Shown here in pieces: positions 42,772-51,007 of a stretch of DNA of 64,000 nt. Source of the stretch: an uncultured Clostridia bacterium (lineage in GTDB: Bacteria > Bacillota > Clostridia > Christensenellales > Aristaeellaceae); the NCBI GenBank assembly GCA_934632155.1, contig CAKTXZ010000004.1, positions 1-64,000 of the forward strand, given 5' to 3'. A program made the position numbers and the translations under genes. The first letter of the stretch is position 1, and the number at the start of each line of letters is the position of its first letter. A model generated the notes under the pieces. That model ran no database searches, had not been told where the DNA came from, and saw only the letters and a list, made by a program, of their open reading frames with translations.

Positions 42772-44736
42772 TTATTCGTCGCATTCAATTTCCGCGTAAT
42801 CGTCCACATAAAACATCGCCGAATCCGTCGTAACGGAGTTGCCCCAAATATCAATGATTTCGAAGCAGTAATCATAGACGCCCTCGCGCAGCTGAAGCTC
42901 CTCCAGCGCAAAATCCTCCGTGACGATGCAGGCCTCGCCCTGATACTCCTCAACATCCTCGTCGTCAGCGCCGTAGCCATAATAGATCGGCACAATTTCA
43001 TCGCCCACATATAGGCGAACATGTCCGCGTCCGGAGGCACCCGTTTCATCCAGACCATCCCACGCGTCGATCACGACATATTCTCCCGCCCCGTTTTCAT
43101 CGTCGTCCGGGTCGTCCCAGACCCATGCAAAACGCAGGTACATTTCCCTGCCGTTGAGCAGGATCGGGGAAGAATAAAGCGTGTACGCGTCGTCCTCCTC
43201 CAGAATAAAGTACATCAGCTCCTGATTATCCGGCAAAGAGGGCCATGCGCCGTCAAAGTTATCCCAGAATTCGCCGGTTTCCCAGTCGCCGTTTACGTTG
43301 TTATCATCGCCGAGGTAATACTGTGCGTCGTCCTCGTACAGATACTGGCTCAGGTTCAGGCGCACCGACTGAACATAATCCAGACAATCCGCATCCAGCT
43401 GGAAGCGGTAAACGCCGTCCTCGTCAAAATAGGGCTGCTTTGCAAAGGTAATCGCAGCCGCATATTCGGTTTCGCCGCTTTGGAAAGCGCTGACAAACGA
43501 ATCCCATGCGCCAAAGATGCTTTCGTCCTCCTCCGCAGCGGCCGCGTAGCTTTCCACCTCGCCGGTTACCGAGCCATACAGCATGCCCTTGACAAAGGAA
43601 ACATAGCCTTCGCACGGGTTAACGGCTTCAAACGTCTTAATTTCCTCGCTTCCCTGAACCGACAGCGGATAATAAATGGAAAGCCCGTTCGCGCGGCTGC
43701 GCTTGCTGCCGTGCACCTGATAAACGACCGCCTGCTTCAGTGCGTCAAGGCACGCCGAAGCCTCGGGCACGGACGCGGAAACCCGGGTCATCAGGTCGCC
43801 CAGATCGATCATGTTGGTGTAGCCCTCGGCGTCGTTATTGCCGCCGTAATTCTCCGTTCTCGAAATGCCCTGCGACAGGCTGCCCATCATTTCCGGCTTG
43901 GTAAGCAGGCGGCTCATGGCGGCGGAGGCGGTATTCAGCTTCTCCGTAACGGCGTCAATCTTGGACAAATCCACCACGGACAGCGTGCAAATCGCTTCAT
44001 CATCCGCCGCCTTGCACGCATCATAGAACGAATCGCAAACGACCCTTCCCAGCTCCAGCACGGAAGCGCCGCGCCCCATCGCCGTACCGATCGCAGTATA
44101 ATCCCAGCCGCTGCCGGGCTCGGTTTCCTCGGATGCGATCAGATAATCGGCATGCCCGGAAAGCGCGGCGGCGGTTTCATACGTCGCCATCAGGCAGGCG
44201 TCAAAGCCGATGAAATCCAGCTTGGAAATGTCGGCGAGCGCCTCGTCCAGCTCCGTCAGGGAAAGGCTGTCGTTGTCGTTCAATTCATCAAAGCAAACGC
44301 CGTTGATGCTTCCGCTGCCGTGGTTCCAAAGAATCAGGCCGTAATGCTCGGCGGATACCTCCGACATTGCCCAGCGCAGGAAGGCGGCCAGCGTCGCCGC
44401 GTCGCCCATATTAGCGTGCGCCACGCTGTCGATCATCACCCCGGAATCCTCCTCCACGAGATAGCGCTCCAGCTGATCGCCATCCACGGTATCATTCTGC
44501 CATTCCGCCGCGCCGCCGGTTTCCACCAGAAAGCAGGCCCGGCCGTTGGTCTTTGCCGCCATCATCTCGAATAGATCCCCGGTAGCCATGCCGCCGTCGC
44601 TTTCCAGATCGCCGCCGCACAAATAGACCATCACCGCCCAGTCATAATCTGCGGCACGGCAGGCAAAAGCAGGCAGCATGCTCAAAGCAATCAAAAGCGC
44701 AGCAGCGCGTCGCGCAATACGTTTCAAGCGAATCAT
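42772..44736 (-). CDS. Secreted clostripain-family (C11) cysteine protease
   Basis: 654 residues. N-terminal signal sequence (about 1-29, ending LPAFACRAAD; the Cys is not in a good lipobox). The C11 catalytic domain has His139 in LILWNHGSG and Cys181 in IGFDACLMATYE; AVMVYLCGGDLE marks the domain start. After about 400 comes a long acidic region, ending in beta-rich segments that may be a substrate- or wall-binding part. C11 proteases cleave after Arg or Lys. The start has AAAGG directly before ATG, so a TTG four codons in is an alternative. It lies after a terminator and has no clear promoter of its own. Confidence 0.85.
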   Translation of the reverse strand: MIRLKRIARRAAALLIALSMLPAFACRAADYDWAVMVYLCGGDLESDGGMATGDLFEMMAAKTNGRACFLVETGGAAEWQNDTVDGDQLERYLVEEDSGVMIDSVAHANMGDAATLAAFLRWAMSEVSAEHYGLILWNHGSGSINGVCFDELNDNDSLSLTELDEALADISKLDFIGFDACLMATYETAAALSGHADYLIASEETEPGSGWDYTAIGTAMGRGASVLELGRVVCDSFYDACKAADDEAICTLSVVDLSKIDAVTEKLNTASAAMSRLLTKPEMMGSLSQGISRTENYGGNNDAEGYTNMIDLGDLMTRVSASVPEASACLDALKQAVVYQVHGSKRSRANGLSIYYPLSVQGSEEIKTFEAVNPCEGYVSFVKGMLYGSVTGEVESYAAAAEEDESIFGAWDSFVSAFQSGETEYAAAITFAKQPYFDEDGVYRFQLDADCLDYVQSVRLNLSQYLYEDDAQYYLGDDNNVNGDWETGEFWDNFDGAWPSLPDNQELMYFILEEDDAYTLYSSPILLNGREMYLRFAWVWDDPDDDENGAGEYVVIDAWDGLDETGASGRGHVRLYVGDEIVPIYYGYGADDEDVEEYQGEACIVTEDFALEELQLREGVYDYCFEIIDIWGNSVTTDSAMFYVDDYAEIECDE

Positions 44737-44787
44737 CCTTTCTGAACCTTTGCATTCGCCGCAATGCGGCCCTCGACAGGGCAATTG

Positions 44788-44833
44788 AAAAAACGGACTG
44801 CACGCCCCGGCAGTCCGGGATCATTGCAGTCCG
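44788..44833 (-). terminator. Terminator of the small secreted protein gene
   Basis: CGGACTGCA (44794-44802) pairs with TGCAGTCCG (44825-44833); on the minus strand it is followed by TTTTTT (44793-44788). Confidence 0.85.
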
Positions 44834-44850
44834 AGCCTTTCAAAGCGCGC

Positions 44851-45372
44851 TTATGCAGCCTGAATGGAAGCCATGACGAACATCAGCACGGAAGCAAAGC
44901 CCCCGTCAGACTTCGGAGCACCGGAAACCTCAAAGATGTAGCCGGCTTCGGTCGCGAACGCTACGCAGGCCGTATCGGTCTCTTCCAACGCATAGCTCAC
45001 GGCGGGCAGGCCGTTAATGATAACGTCCTCGATCTCGGTCGCGCCGATTTCTGCAAGCTGCGCCTTGTAATCCTCCAGCGTCATGCCGTTAACGTCCGCA
45101 TACATCACGGCCACGGCGGCGCTGCCGGATTCCGTCGCATAGTAACCAATGTAGCCCTGCGCCTTGTCCTCATCGGTCAGCTCGGCAGGAATCAGCACAT
45201 TGGGCATCCACATTTGCACGGAAATTTCGTCGAAGGTAACCATTTCGCCATTCGCGATCATGTCGGCGCCCTGTTCCTGCAGGGCGTCCCAATTGATTTC
45301 GGTCGCGGCGAATGCGGAAACGGCGCAGAACGTCATGACCATCGCCAGAAAGAGAGAAACAAGCTTTTTCAT
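44851..45372 (-). CDS. Small secreted protein of unknown function
   Basis: 173 residues with a clear signal peptide (about 1-22, LVSLFLAMVMTFCAVSAFAA) and no lipobox. The mature part is acidic and mixed alpha/beta (MTLEDYKAQLAEIGATEIED; SYALEETDTACVAF). I do not recognise a family. AGGAGG precedes ATG 45372. It has its own promoter with a perfect 18-base palindrome touching the -35 box, and lies directly downstream of a MalT-like regulator, so it is probably that regulator's target. Confidence 0.72.
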   Translation of the reverse strand: MKKLVSLFLAMVMTFCAVSAFAATEINWDALQEQGADMIANGEMVTFDEISVQMWMPNVLIPAELTDEDKAQGYIGYYATESGSAAVAVMYADVNGMTLEDYKAQLAEIGATEIEDVIINGLPAVSYALEETDTACVAFATEAGYIFEVSGAPKSDGGFASVLMFVMASIQAA

Positions 45373-45437
45373 AAAAGATACCTCCTAATTTTTACGGCAG
45401 CGCGCCGCCAAGCTATCGTTTGAGCAACGATGCTGTT

Positions 45438-45466
45438 ATCTTATCACCGCCGCGCGCATACCGCAA
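45438..45466 (-). promoter_or_regulatory. Promoter of the small secreted protein gene
   Basis: On the minus strand TTGCGG (45466-45461), 17 bases, TAAGAT (45443-45438). Confidence 0.55.
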
Positions 45467-45483
45467 CTGTACCATGGTACAGT
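45466..45483. promoter_or_regulatory. Perfect 18-base palindrome, probable regulator site
   Basis: ACTGTACCATGGTACAGT is its own reverse complement. It sits just upstream of, and shares one base with, the -35 box of the small secreted protein gene, the usual place for an activator. Confidence 0.6.
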
Positions 45484-45490
45484 ACAGGGC

Positions 45491-47851
45491 CTAGAGGATA
45501 TGGAGCGCCTGCGCAATCTGCACGGCGTCGATCATGTTTTTCGCGTCCAGCTTTCGATAATTCTCCGACGCGTGGTATTTCACGGTTCGCTGCGTGATGT
45601 GCAGCTGCTCGGCGATTTCCTTGGCCGTGCAGCCGGCCGCCTGCATGCGCAAAACCTGAAGCGCCGTTTCCGAAAAGGCGGAAACGTCAATGCCCGTTCC
45701 CTGTAAATAATTAGGATATAGCCGCGCCATACGGGCGGTTTCCTCCATCACCTGTTGAAACCACGGCGCGGCCTGCGCGTTGTCCCGGCAGAACGCGGTC
45801 TTCACCTCGGTCAGCAGCGGAAGAACGGCTGCGCCCTTTTCGCTGATAATCGGCACAAAATGATATTCGCCGATTGCCTTCAGGGTTTGGAGAAAATCCG
45901 CCTTCCACGGCTTGCCGATTCGCCGCATGATCACAGCGCTGAGAATTCCGCATTCCAGCTTGATATACGTTCGCTGCGCATAATCGGCGTAGAGCGTCAT
46001 ACGCTGAAGCAGCACCAGCGCGTCCGTATGCTTGCCCAGCGCAATGTAGCAAAGGATCTTCACCATGTACAGGTAACGATTGAGCGTGCAGAATTCAACC
46101 GTTTCACAAGGGGCGTTTTCCATCCATGCCATGATATGACTCGTCTGATTCGTATAAAGGCTGAGCCAGCAGGAAAACGCCTTCACGCAGTCGGACAGCT
46201 GCGGCTGCCCTTCCCCCTCCGCGCGCCGGAGCATTCCGTAAATCAGCCTGTTGGCATATTCCATATCGCCCGTTCCCAAGGCAAGCTTCGCCTGAAGCGC
46301 AACGGCCACCCATGTCATTTCGACGATGCCGTTGTTTTCGCTCTGGTTCTGCCCCTTAATCAGGCGGCTGAGCACCCTGAAGCGATCCTCGCCCTTCTCA
46401 TAGCCGCTTTCCCCCAACGCCGTCTGCACCAAGCCGATGCCGGCCCTTCCCAGCATCCTCTCCACCACCGGCCCGAGCGTGCTTGCCAGAAACATGTCGG
46501 TTTTGCTCCATTCGCAAAAATCCTTGCCGCCGTTCATCAGGCTCGGCTGGTTATTGGTCAGGGATACCGGACGCAGAATGCTCCCGCTGCTGCACAGCAT
46601 GGCGGATACCGTCTTCAAAATGCGCACAAGCTCGCCCGACCCTCTGTGCGGAAGAACAATATCCAGATAGGCGATCTGCACGTTGGCCTCGTTGCGGTCG
46701 TCGCCCTTGGCGTTCGCGGCATAAGCCTTCAGACGCGCATACCAGTATTCGCTTTTTTCTGTGTTCATAAGCACGGAATGTAAAACGCTCATTGCGGTCA
46801 TGAGCACCGGCTCGCGCGCCGTTTCTTCCTCCGAAAGCGCCTGATAGTATTCCCGCAGCATCCAATAATGCCCCACCCCCGGGTGCTTCCGCGCTTCCCG
46901 CACCAGCAGGGAAAGAACGCTGTCCCTCTCGCCGCATTGCCGGTAAAGCGCCAGCGCCCGTATCGTATGGCCGTTGATTTCCAGATACCTTCCCGCATTA
47001 TAGATCAGCTGGCTGCAGCGCCTGCGGCCAAAGGTTCTCATGGCGCGTTCCCGCAGGGCTTCAAGCAGCACCGGGCGAATTCGCCATTCGCCGTCGCTGC
47101 AGAAAAAGATATTGCCCGATTTTTCCGCGCGGCTGAGCAGCAGGGCGCTGCCGTCGTCGCCCGTAATGGCCTCCGCCATTTCAAGGGTAAACGCGTCCAC
47201 CATGCAAACCTGCATGAGAAACCCCTGAATATCCCGGCTCCACCGGCTGACGACCTCCTCGTCCAGATATTCCTTGAATATCCTTCGCACGCTTTCCTCC
47301 AGCGCGTCTCCGTCCTGCGCCCCCTGCTGCATTCGGCGCACGAAAAGCTCCAGCGCCATGGTGTTTCCCTCGGCCAGCACGATCAGCGCGCGAATGCGCT
47401 CCTGCGACAGCTTGAGCCCCAGATCCTCGCAGCGCGCGGCCAGCTCACCCGCCGTCACGTGCAAATCGTCTTCGGAAATGACCGTTACCTTGGATTGAAG
47501 GGTCAAAAGGGAAAGCCATGCGGGCGGAGCGGAGCGTCCGATCAAAATCATTCGGCATTCGCCCTTGGCGATCAATTGGACAATCCGCCTTTGAAGCACC
47601 GCGCTCTCGACATATTGCAAATCGTCCAGCACCACGTATCCCGTCAGGGCGCAGGCCTCAAGCCGCTGCATCACATGGTCTTCGGCGTCATTGCAGCTAA
47701 TCCAAACTGCCGGAGCGCAATCCAGCGCTTCCGCAGCTGCGCATGTCTTTCCATATCCCGTAGCGCCATAAAGATAGATGTTCGCATTGGAGGCAACGGC
47801 CGCCTTCAGCTTTCGCACAGCCTCTCTCAAAAATCGCCTTTGCGTGTCCAT
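45491..47851 (-). CDS. MalT/LAL-like ATP-dependent LuxR-type regulator
   Basis: 786 residues. N-terminal STAND-type ATPase with Walker A YGATGYGKT (about 28-36) and a DDLQ motif (VVLDDLQYV) for Walker B; a long helical middle region of TPR-like repeats (about 260-700); and a C-terminal LuxR helix-turn-helix (last 65 residues, MQAAGCTAKEIAEQLHITQRTVKYHASEN). Such proteins bind ATP and an inducer, oligomerise and activate transcription. AGGGAGG before ATG 47851 decides the start; an earlier in-frame ATG at 47908 has none. The palindrome 8 bases after its stop, before the next gene's promoter, is a plausible binding site. Confidence 0.88.
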   Translation of the reverse strand: MDTQRRFLREAVRKLKAAVASNANIYLYGATGYGKTCAAAEALDCAPAVWISCNDAEDHVMQRLEACALTGYVVLDDLQYVESAVLQRRIVQLIAKGECRMILIGRSAPPAWLSLLTLQSKVTVISEDDLHVTAGELAARCEDLGLKLSQERIRALIVLAEGNTMALELFVRRMQQGAQDGDALEESVRRIFKEYLDEEVVSRWSRDIQGFLMQVCMVDAFTLEMAEAITGDDGSALLLSRAEKSGNIFFCSDGEWRIRPVLLEALRERAMRTFGRRRCSQLIYNAGRYLEINGHTIRALALYRQCGERDSVLSLLVREARKHPGVGHYWMLREYYQALSEEETAREPVLMTAMSVLHSVLMNTEKSEYWYARLKAYAANAKGDDRNEANVQIAYLDIVLPHRGSGELVRILKTVSAMLCSSGSILRPVSLTNNQPSLMNGGKDFCEWSKTDMFLASTLGPVVERMLGRAGIGLVQTALGESGYEKGEDRFRVLSRLIKGQNQSENNGIVEMTWVAVALQAKLALGTGDMEYANRLIYGMLRRAEGEGQPQLSDCVKAFSCWLSLYTNQTSHIMAWMENAPCETVEFCTLNRYLYMVKILCYIALGKHTDALVLLQRMTLYADYAQRTYIKLECGILSAVIMRRIGKPWKADFLQTLKAIGEYHFVPIISEKGAAVLPLLTEVKTAFCRDNAQAAPWFQQVMEETARMARLYPNYLQGTGIDVSAFSETALQVLRMQAAGCTAKEIAEQLHITQRTVKYHASENYRKLDAKNMIDAVQIAQALHIL

Positions 47852-47931
47852 CAGCCGCCTCCCTTGCCCTGAATCCGGCGCTGCGCCGCTGCGTCCCGTT
47901 CGCTTCATGGCTTCTTGATGTAATCTGCTAT

Positions 47932-47960
47932 ATTGTAGCTTTCCGGCAAGCTCCTGTCAA
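47932..47960 (-). promoter_or_regulatory. Promoter of the MalT-like regulator
   Basis: On the minus strand TTGACA (47960-47955), 17 bases, TACAAT (47937-47932). Confidence 0.75.
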
Positions 47961-48187
47961 TCTTTCGCCTTCCCGCGGGAACATGCGCCCCGCCATCAAC
48001 CGACGGCAAAAAATCATTTGAAATTTTCAGCCGAATCTGCTAATAGAAAAAGCAGCGTGTGGCGTTTCTGCGTAAATCCGGTTGCAGAAACGCCGCGCGT
48101 TCTTTTTATGGAAACGGGGGACGGACGGCGGAAGGGCGGACAGCTTCATCGGCAAATCGCGCGGCAGGTAACATCTGCGCGCGAACG

Positions 48188-48900
48188 CTGACGCTGGGCG
48201 TCACCAGCTTTCTTTCCCAGATCAGTCTGGTAGCCGCAATGGCCGCCATTAACAACATGCTTCGCCAGTACGGCGCGCTGGACGCCGTGTTCGGGCAGGC
48301 GCAGTACGCGCAGATCCCTGTGGCGGCGTCAGGCATCATAATGAAGCTCTTCCAGAGCGTCATTTGCATCGTGGTGGGCATGGCGGCAGGCTGCGTCCCC
48401 ATGGCGGGCTACAACGTGGGCGCGGAGAAGAAGCTTCGCGCGCGGGCGATCTTCACCAAGCTGCTGGTCGCCGAGGCGTTGGTGGGCGCGGTGGCGCTCC
48501 TGCTGGTGGAGGGCTTTCCCCGGCAGCTCATCGCCATTTTCGGTGCGGCAAACGAGAGCGTCCACTATACGGATTTCGCCGTCAAAGCCTTCCATGACGG
48601 ACTGCAGGCCTATACGTCCGGCCTCAGCCGGGCAGCTGAAGGCGCAAGGGCGCTCGCCGGAACCGAGGCCGATCCTGAGGACGGAACGGGAACGACCGGC
48701 AGCTGGTCGGCGAAACTGGCCGAAGGCGCGCCACACTCAGTGCAGGCATGGCGCAGCTGCGGGATGGCCTTTCCGCCTTGGATCGGGAAGCGGTTCAGAA
48801 GCTGACAGGGTATCTGGACGGCAGTGTGCAGGAAATGCCGGATCGTGTAAACGCGGTTCTGACCCTGCGCTGTGAAGGCCGCCTGGGGGAGTCTGCCCTT
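48188..48900 (+). pseudogene. Chimeric relic: MATE efflux fragment joined to YhgE/Pip fragment
   Basis: Residues encoded by 48188-48592 match the second half of a MATE-family exporter (TLGVTSFLSQISLVAAM, YGALDAVFGQ, PRQLIAIFGAANESVHYTDFAVKAF) but neither end of that protein is present. At 48593 the frame runs straight into a YhgE/Pip-type Gly-Leu repeat (DGLQAYTSGLSRAAEGARALAG). After about 48680 the match continues two frames over (LSAGMAQLRDGLSALDREAVQKL, 48730-48890). Two unrelated membrane-protein genes were fused by deletion and then frameshifted, so this is dead sequence. There is no start signal of its own. Confidence 0.75.
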
Positions 48901-48996
48901 TCCACACTGTTCATCATTCGGTCGGATAGCATTTAACGCGCATGAAGGATCAATCATCGCGATACCGTCAACCCTCATACAACTCTCATATGAATG

Positions 48997-49030
48997 GAAA
49001 ACAGCCGCTTCCGTTGGGGCGACTGTTTTC
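48997..49030 (+). terminator. Orphan terminator-like hairpin between relics
   Basis: GAAAACAG (48997-49004) pairs with CTGTTTTC (49023-49030), with a partly paired inside. Probably left over from a lost gene. Confidence 0.45.
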
Positions 49031-49138
49031 TGCTTCCCGCATGATTCCTCTGGCGATTTTTGTTTTTACAAAAGCCGCTGTATAATACGCTTGTATGCCG
49101 CGATGGCTGAAGCCCTGAAGATTCGTAATGGAGAGCGC

Positions 49139-49470
49139 ATGAGAAAGCTGCTCGTCTGTTTGAAAGACCCGTCGGAAGGAAAGCGTGCCGGGAGCGCTTT
49201 TCAAGCCGCCGGGGCAGGGGATGAAATGATCGTCGTCAAGAGCGTCTCCCGCTTCGTCCCAAGCACCGTGGACACGCTGACCGCCGCCTGCAAGCCGAAG
49301 GAATGCGGCGTGGAAGTCTATTTCGAGGGGCGGAGCATCTATACGCCGGACGGCAAGGGCGAGGGCTTGCCGGCCATCATGTCCGGCAAGCCGCACAGAA
49401 GGAGAGCCGCAGCATTTCCGAAAACGTGACACGGGGCATGCGGAGGCGCTTCGCGGACGGTAAGGCGGCC
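49139..49470 (+). pseudogene. Serine recombinase relic
   Basis: 49139-49388 encodes a degraded resolvase segment (IVVKSVSRFVPSTVDTL, GVEVYFEGRSIYTPDGKGE); a frameshift near 49388 moves the match to another frame (QKESRSISENVTRGMRRRFADGK, to about 49470). The normal order is VTKSVSRFARNTVDTLT, then VEVYFEKENI, then EESRSISENV, so this is the middle of a large serine recombinase with both ends gone. It is a different recombinase type from the one at 11.6-13.3 kb. Confidence 0.75.
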
Positions 49471-49836
49471 ATGGCTGACAGCCGGTTCACGCTTTCCCTG
49501 AACGGTGAGATTCTGCCTGCCGCGAAGCGTTGGATGCGCTTGCAGCTGAAGCAAGCGTGTTTTGCCAGAACGGCGCTCTCTGGCTTATCCCGCATATCCT
49601 TTTCCTTGATAGAAGGTTACACATCCGTTATCATGTATTTGGATTCCCAAAGCCGCCTTGCGGCATTTGCCAGTACAACGATAAAGGATATTTGAACTTG
49701 GCGGCGAATCTAAATAATAATGTGGTTCGTTGTACCTGTAGCGGTATGGCAGATCCATTCCTCCCCCGGACGGACGCAAGGTCAAGCCATTGTACAGACA
49801 GAGAGAACTTCTCAATTTCGGCGAAAGGACGATTCT
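49471..49836 (+). promoter_or_regulatory. Non-coding stretch with possible lacI promoter
   Basis: After the recombinase relic no gene is visible. TTGAAC (49692-49697), 17 bases, TAATAA (49715-49720) could drive the LacI gene, with a leader of about 110 bases. Confidence 0.4.
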
Positions 49837-50814
49837 ATGGCAACCATCAAGGATATTGCGGCCAAGACTGGTTTAGCCGTCGGCACAGTTTCACGTGTAA
49901 TGAACAACAGAGGCTATATCAGCAAGGAAACGCGTGATAAAGTGCTGGAAGCAATGAAAAGCTTAAACTATAAGCCGAATGAGCTAGCTCGTTCCCTGAC
50001 CAAAAAGAACACCAATATGCTGGGGATTATCATGCCGCATATCGAGCATCCTTATTTCAGCCGGTTAATCAGCCGGCTGGAAAGGGCTGCGTCCAGATAC
50101 GGCTACAAGATTCTTTTGTGCAACACGCGCGAGAATTTTGAGCGCGAAAAGGATTACATCGATATGTGCCTGAGCAACCGCGTATCCGGCATCATCATTT
50201 GCAGTTCCTCTGTGCGGGAATTGGAGCTGGCAACATCGGGCATTCCGGTGGTCGTCATGGAAAAATGGCGCGTAGAGGGCGTTTTCTCCGTTGACTGCGA
50301 TAATTATCAGGGCGGCAAGCTAGCGACAGAGTATCTGATACAGCGCCAATGTAAAAATCTTTTATATTTAGGCAATATTATCAATGTAAGCATGCCGGCG
50401 GATGATCGTTCGAGCGCTTTTTGGGATACGGTAAACCGTTACAAGGTGCAGGCGAACGAAGTACAATGCACGCAAGATAGCTATAATACCATGGAATACC
50501 GTGATTTTATTCGAAACGCCTTGAAAAAATATCCCAACACAGACGGCATCTTTACAAGCGGAGATTTGCTTGCAGCGCAAGCGCTCCAAATCTGCGCGCA
50601 GCTTGGAAAACGTGTTCCGGAGGATATCAAAATCATCGGTTTTGACGATTCGTTGATTGCAACGCAGACATGCCCGCAAATCACCACCATTCGACAGCCG
50701 CTCAAGGAAATGGCGGAGGCCGCCGTGCAGATCATTGTCCAGACCAATCGCGGCGAGATTGCGCCGCTTCACATCACGCTGCCGGTTTCGCTTATCGAGC
50801 GCGGAAGCTGCTGA
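49837..50814 (+). CDS. LacI-family transcriptional regulator
   Basis: 325 residues: helix-turn-helix (IKDIAAKTGLAVGTVSRVMNNRG, 4-26) and a sugar-binding effector domain (MLGIIMPHIEHPYFSRL, IFTSGDLLAAQAL, IKIIGFDDSLIATQTCPQITTI). ATG 49837 follows GAAAGGA. It is the only regulator next to the esterase gene and the ABC-kinase-GH13 operon that starts 3.4 kb downstream, so it may control one or both. An inverted repeat at 54196-54214 in that operon's leader is a candidate operator. Its codon use looks more A+T-rich than its neighbours, possibly from transfer with the relics beside it. Confidence 0.88.
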   Translation: MATIKDIAAKTGLAVGTVSRVMNNRGYISKETRDKVLEAMKSLNYKPNELARSLTKKNTNMLGIIMPHIEHPYFSRLISRLERAASRYGYKILLCNTRENFEREKDYIDMCLSNRVSGIIICSSSVRELELATSGIPVVVMEKWRVEGVFSVDCDNYQGGKLATEYLIQRQCKNLLYLGNIINVSMPADDRSSAFWDTVNRYKVQANEVQCTQDSYNTMEYRDFIRNALKKYPNTDGIFTSGDLLAAQALQICAQLGKRVPEDIKIIGFDDSLIATQTCPQITTIRQPLKEMAEAAVQIIVQTNRGEIAPLHITLPVSLIERGSC

Positions 50815-50908
50815 TTGTCGCCGGCTTGAGAAAAGCATCGAAGCCACTTCATTTTCTTGCGATGCTTCCGCAAACGCAAGGGGAAGGGTCGTTCTTTTCC
50901 GCAGGTCA

Positions 50909-50942
50909 AAGGGTCTGTCCCGTTTTCACGGGACAGACCCTT
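50909..50942. terminator. Terminator between LacI and esterase genes
   Basis: AAGGGTCTGTCCCG (50909-50922) pairs with CGGGACAGACCCTT (50929-50942); usable on both strands. Confidence 0.85.
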
Positions 50943-51007
50943 CTTAAACGCCCTCCCCCCGGCAAGACGGCGCCGGGAATCAGCGGCTTATCGAGAAAAT
51001 CATACGC

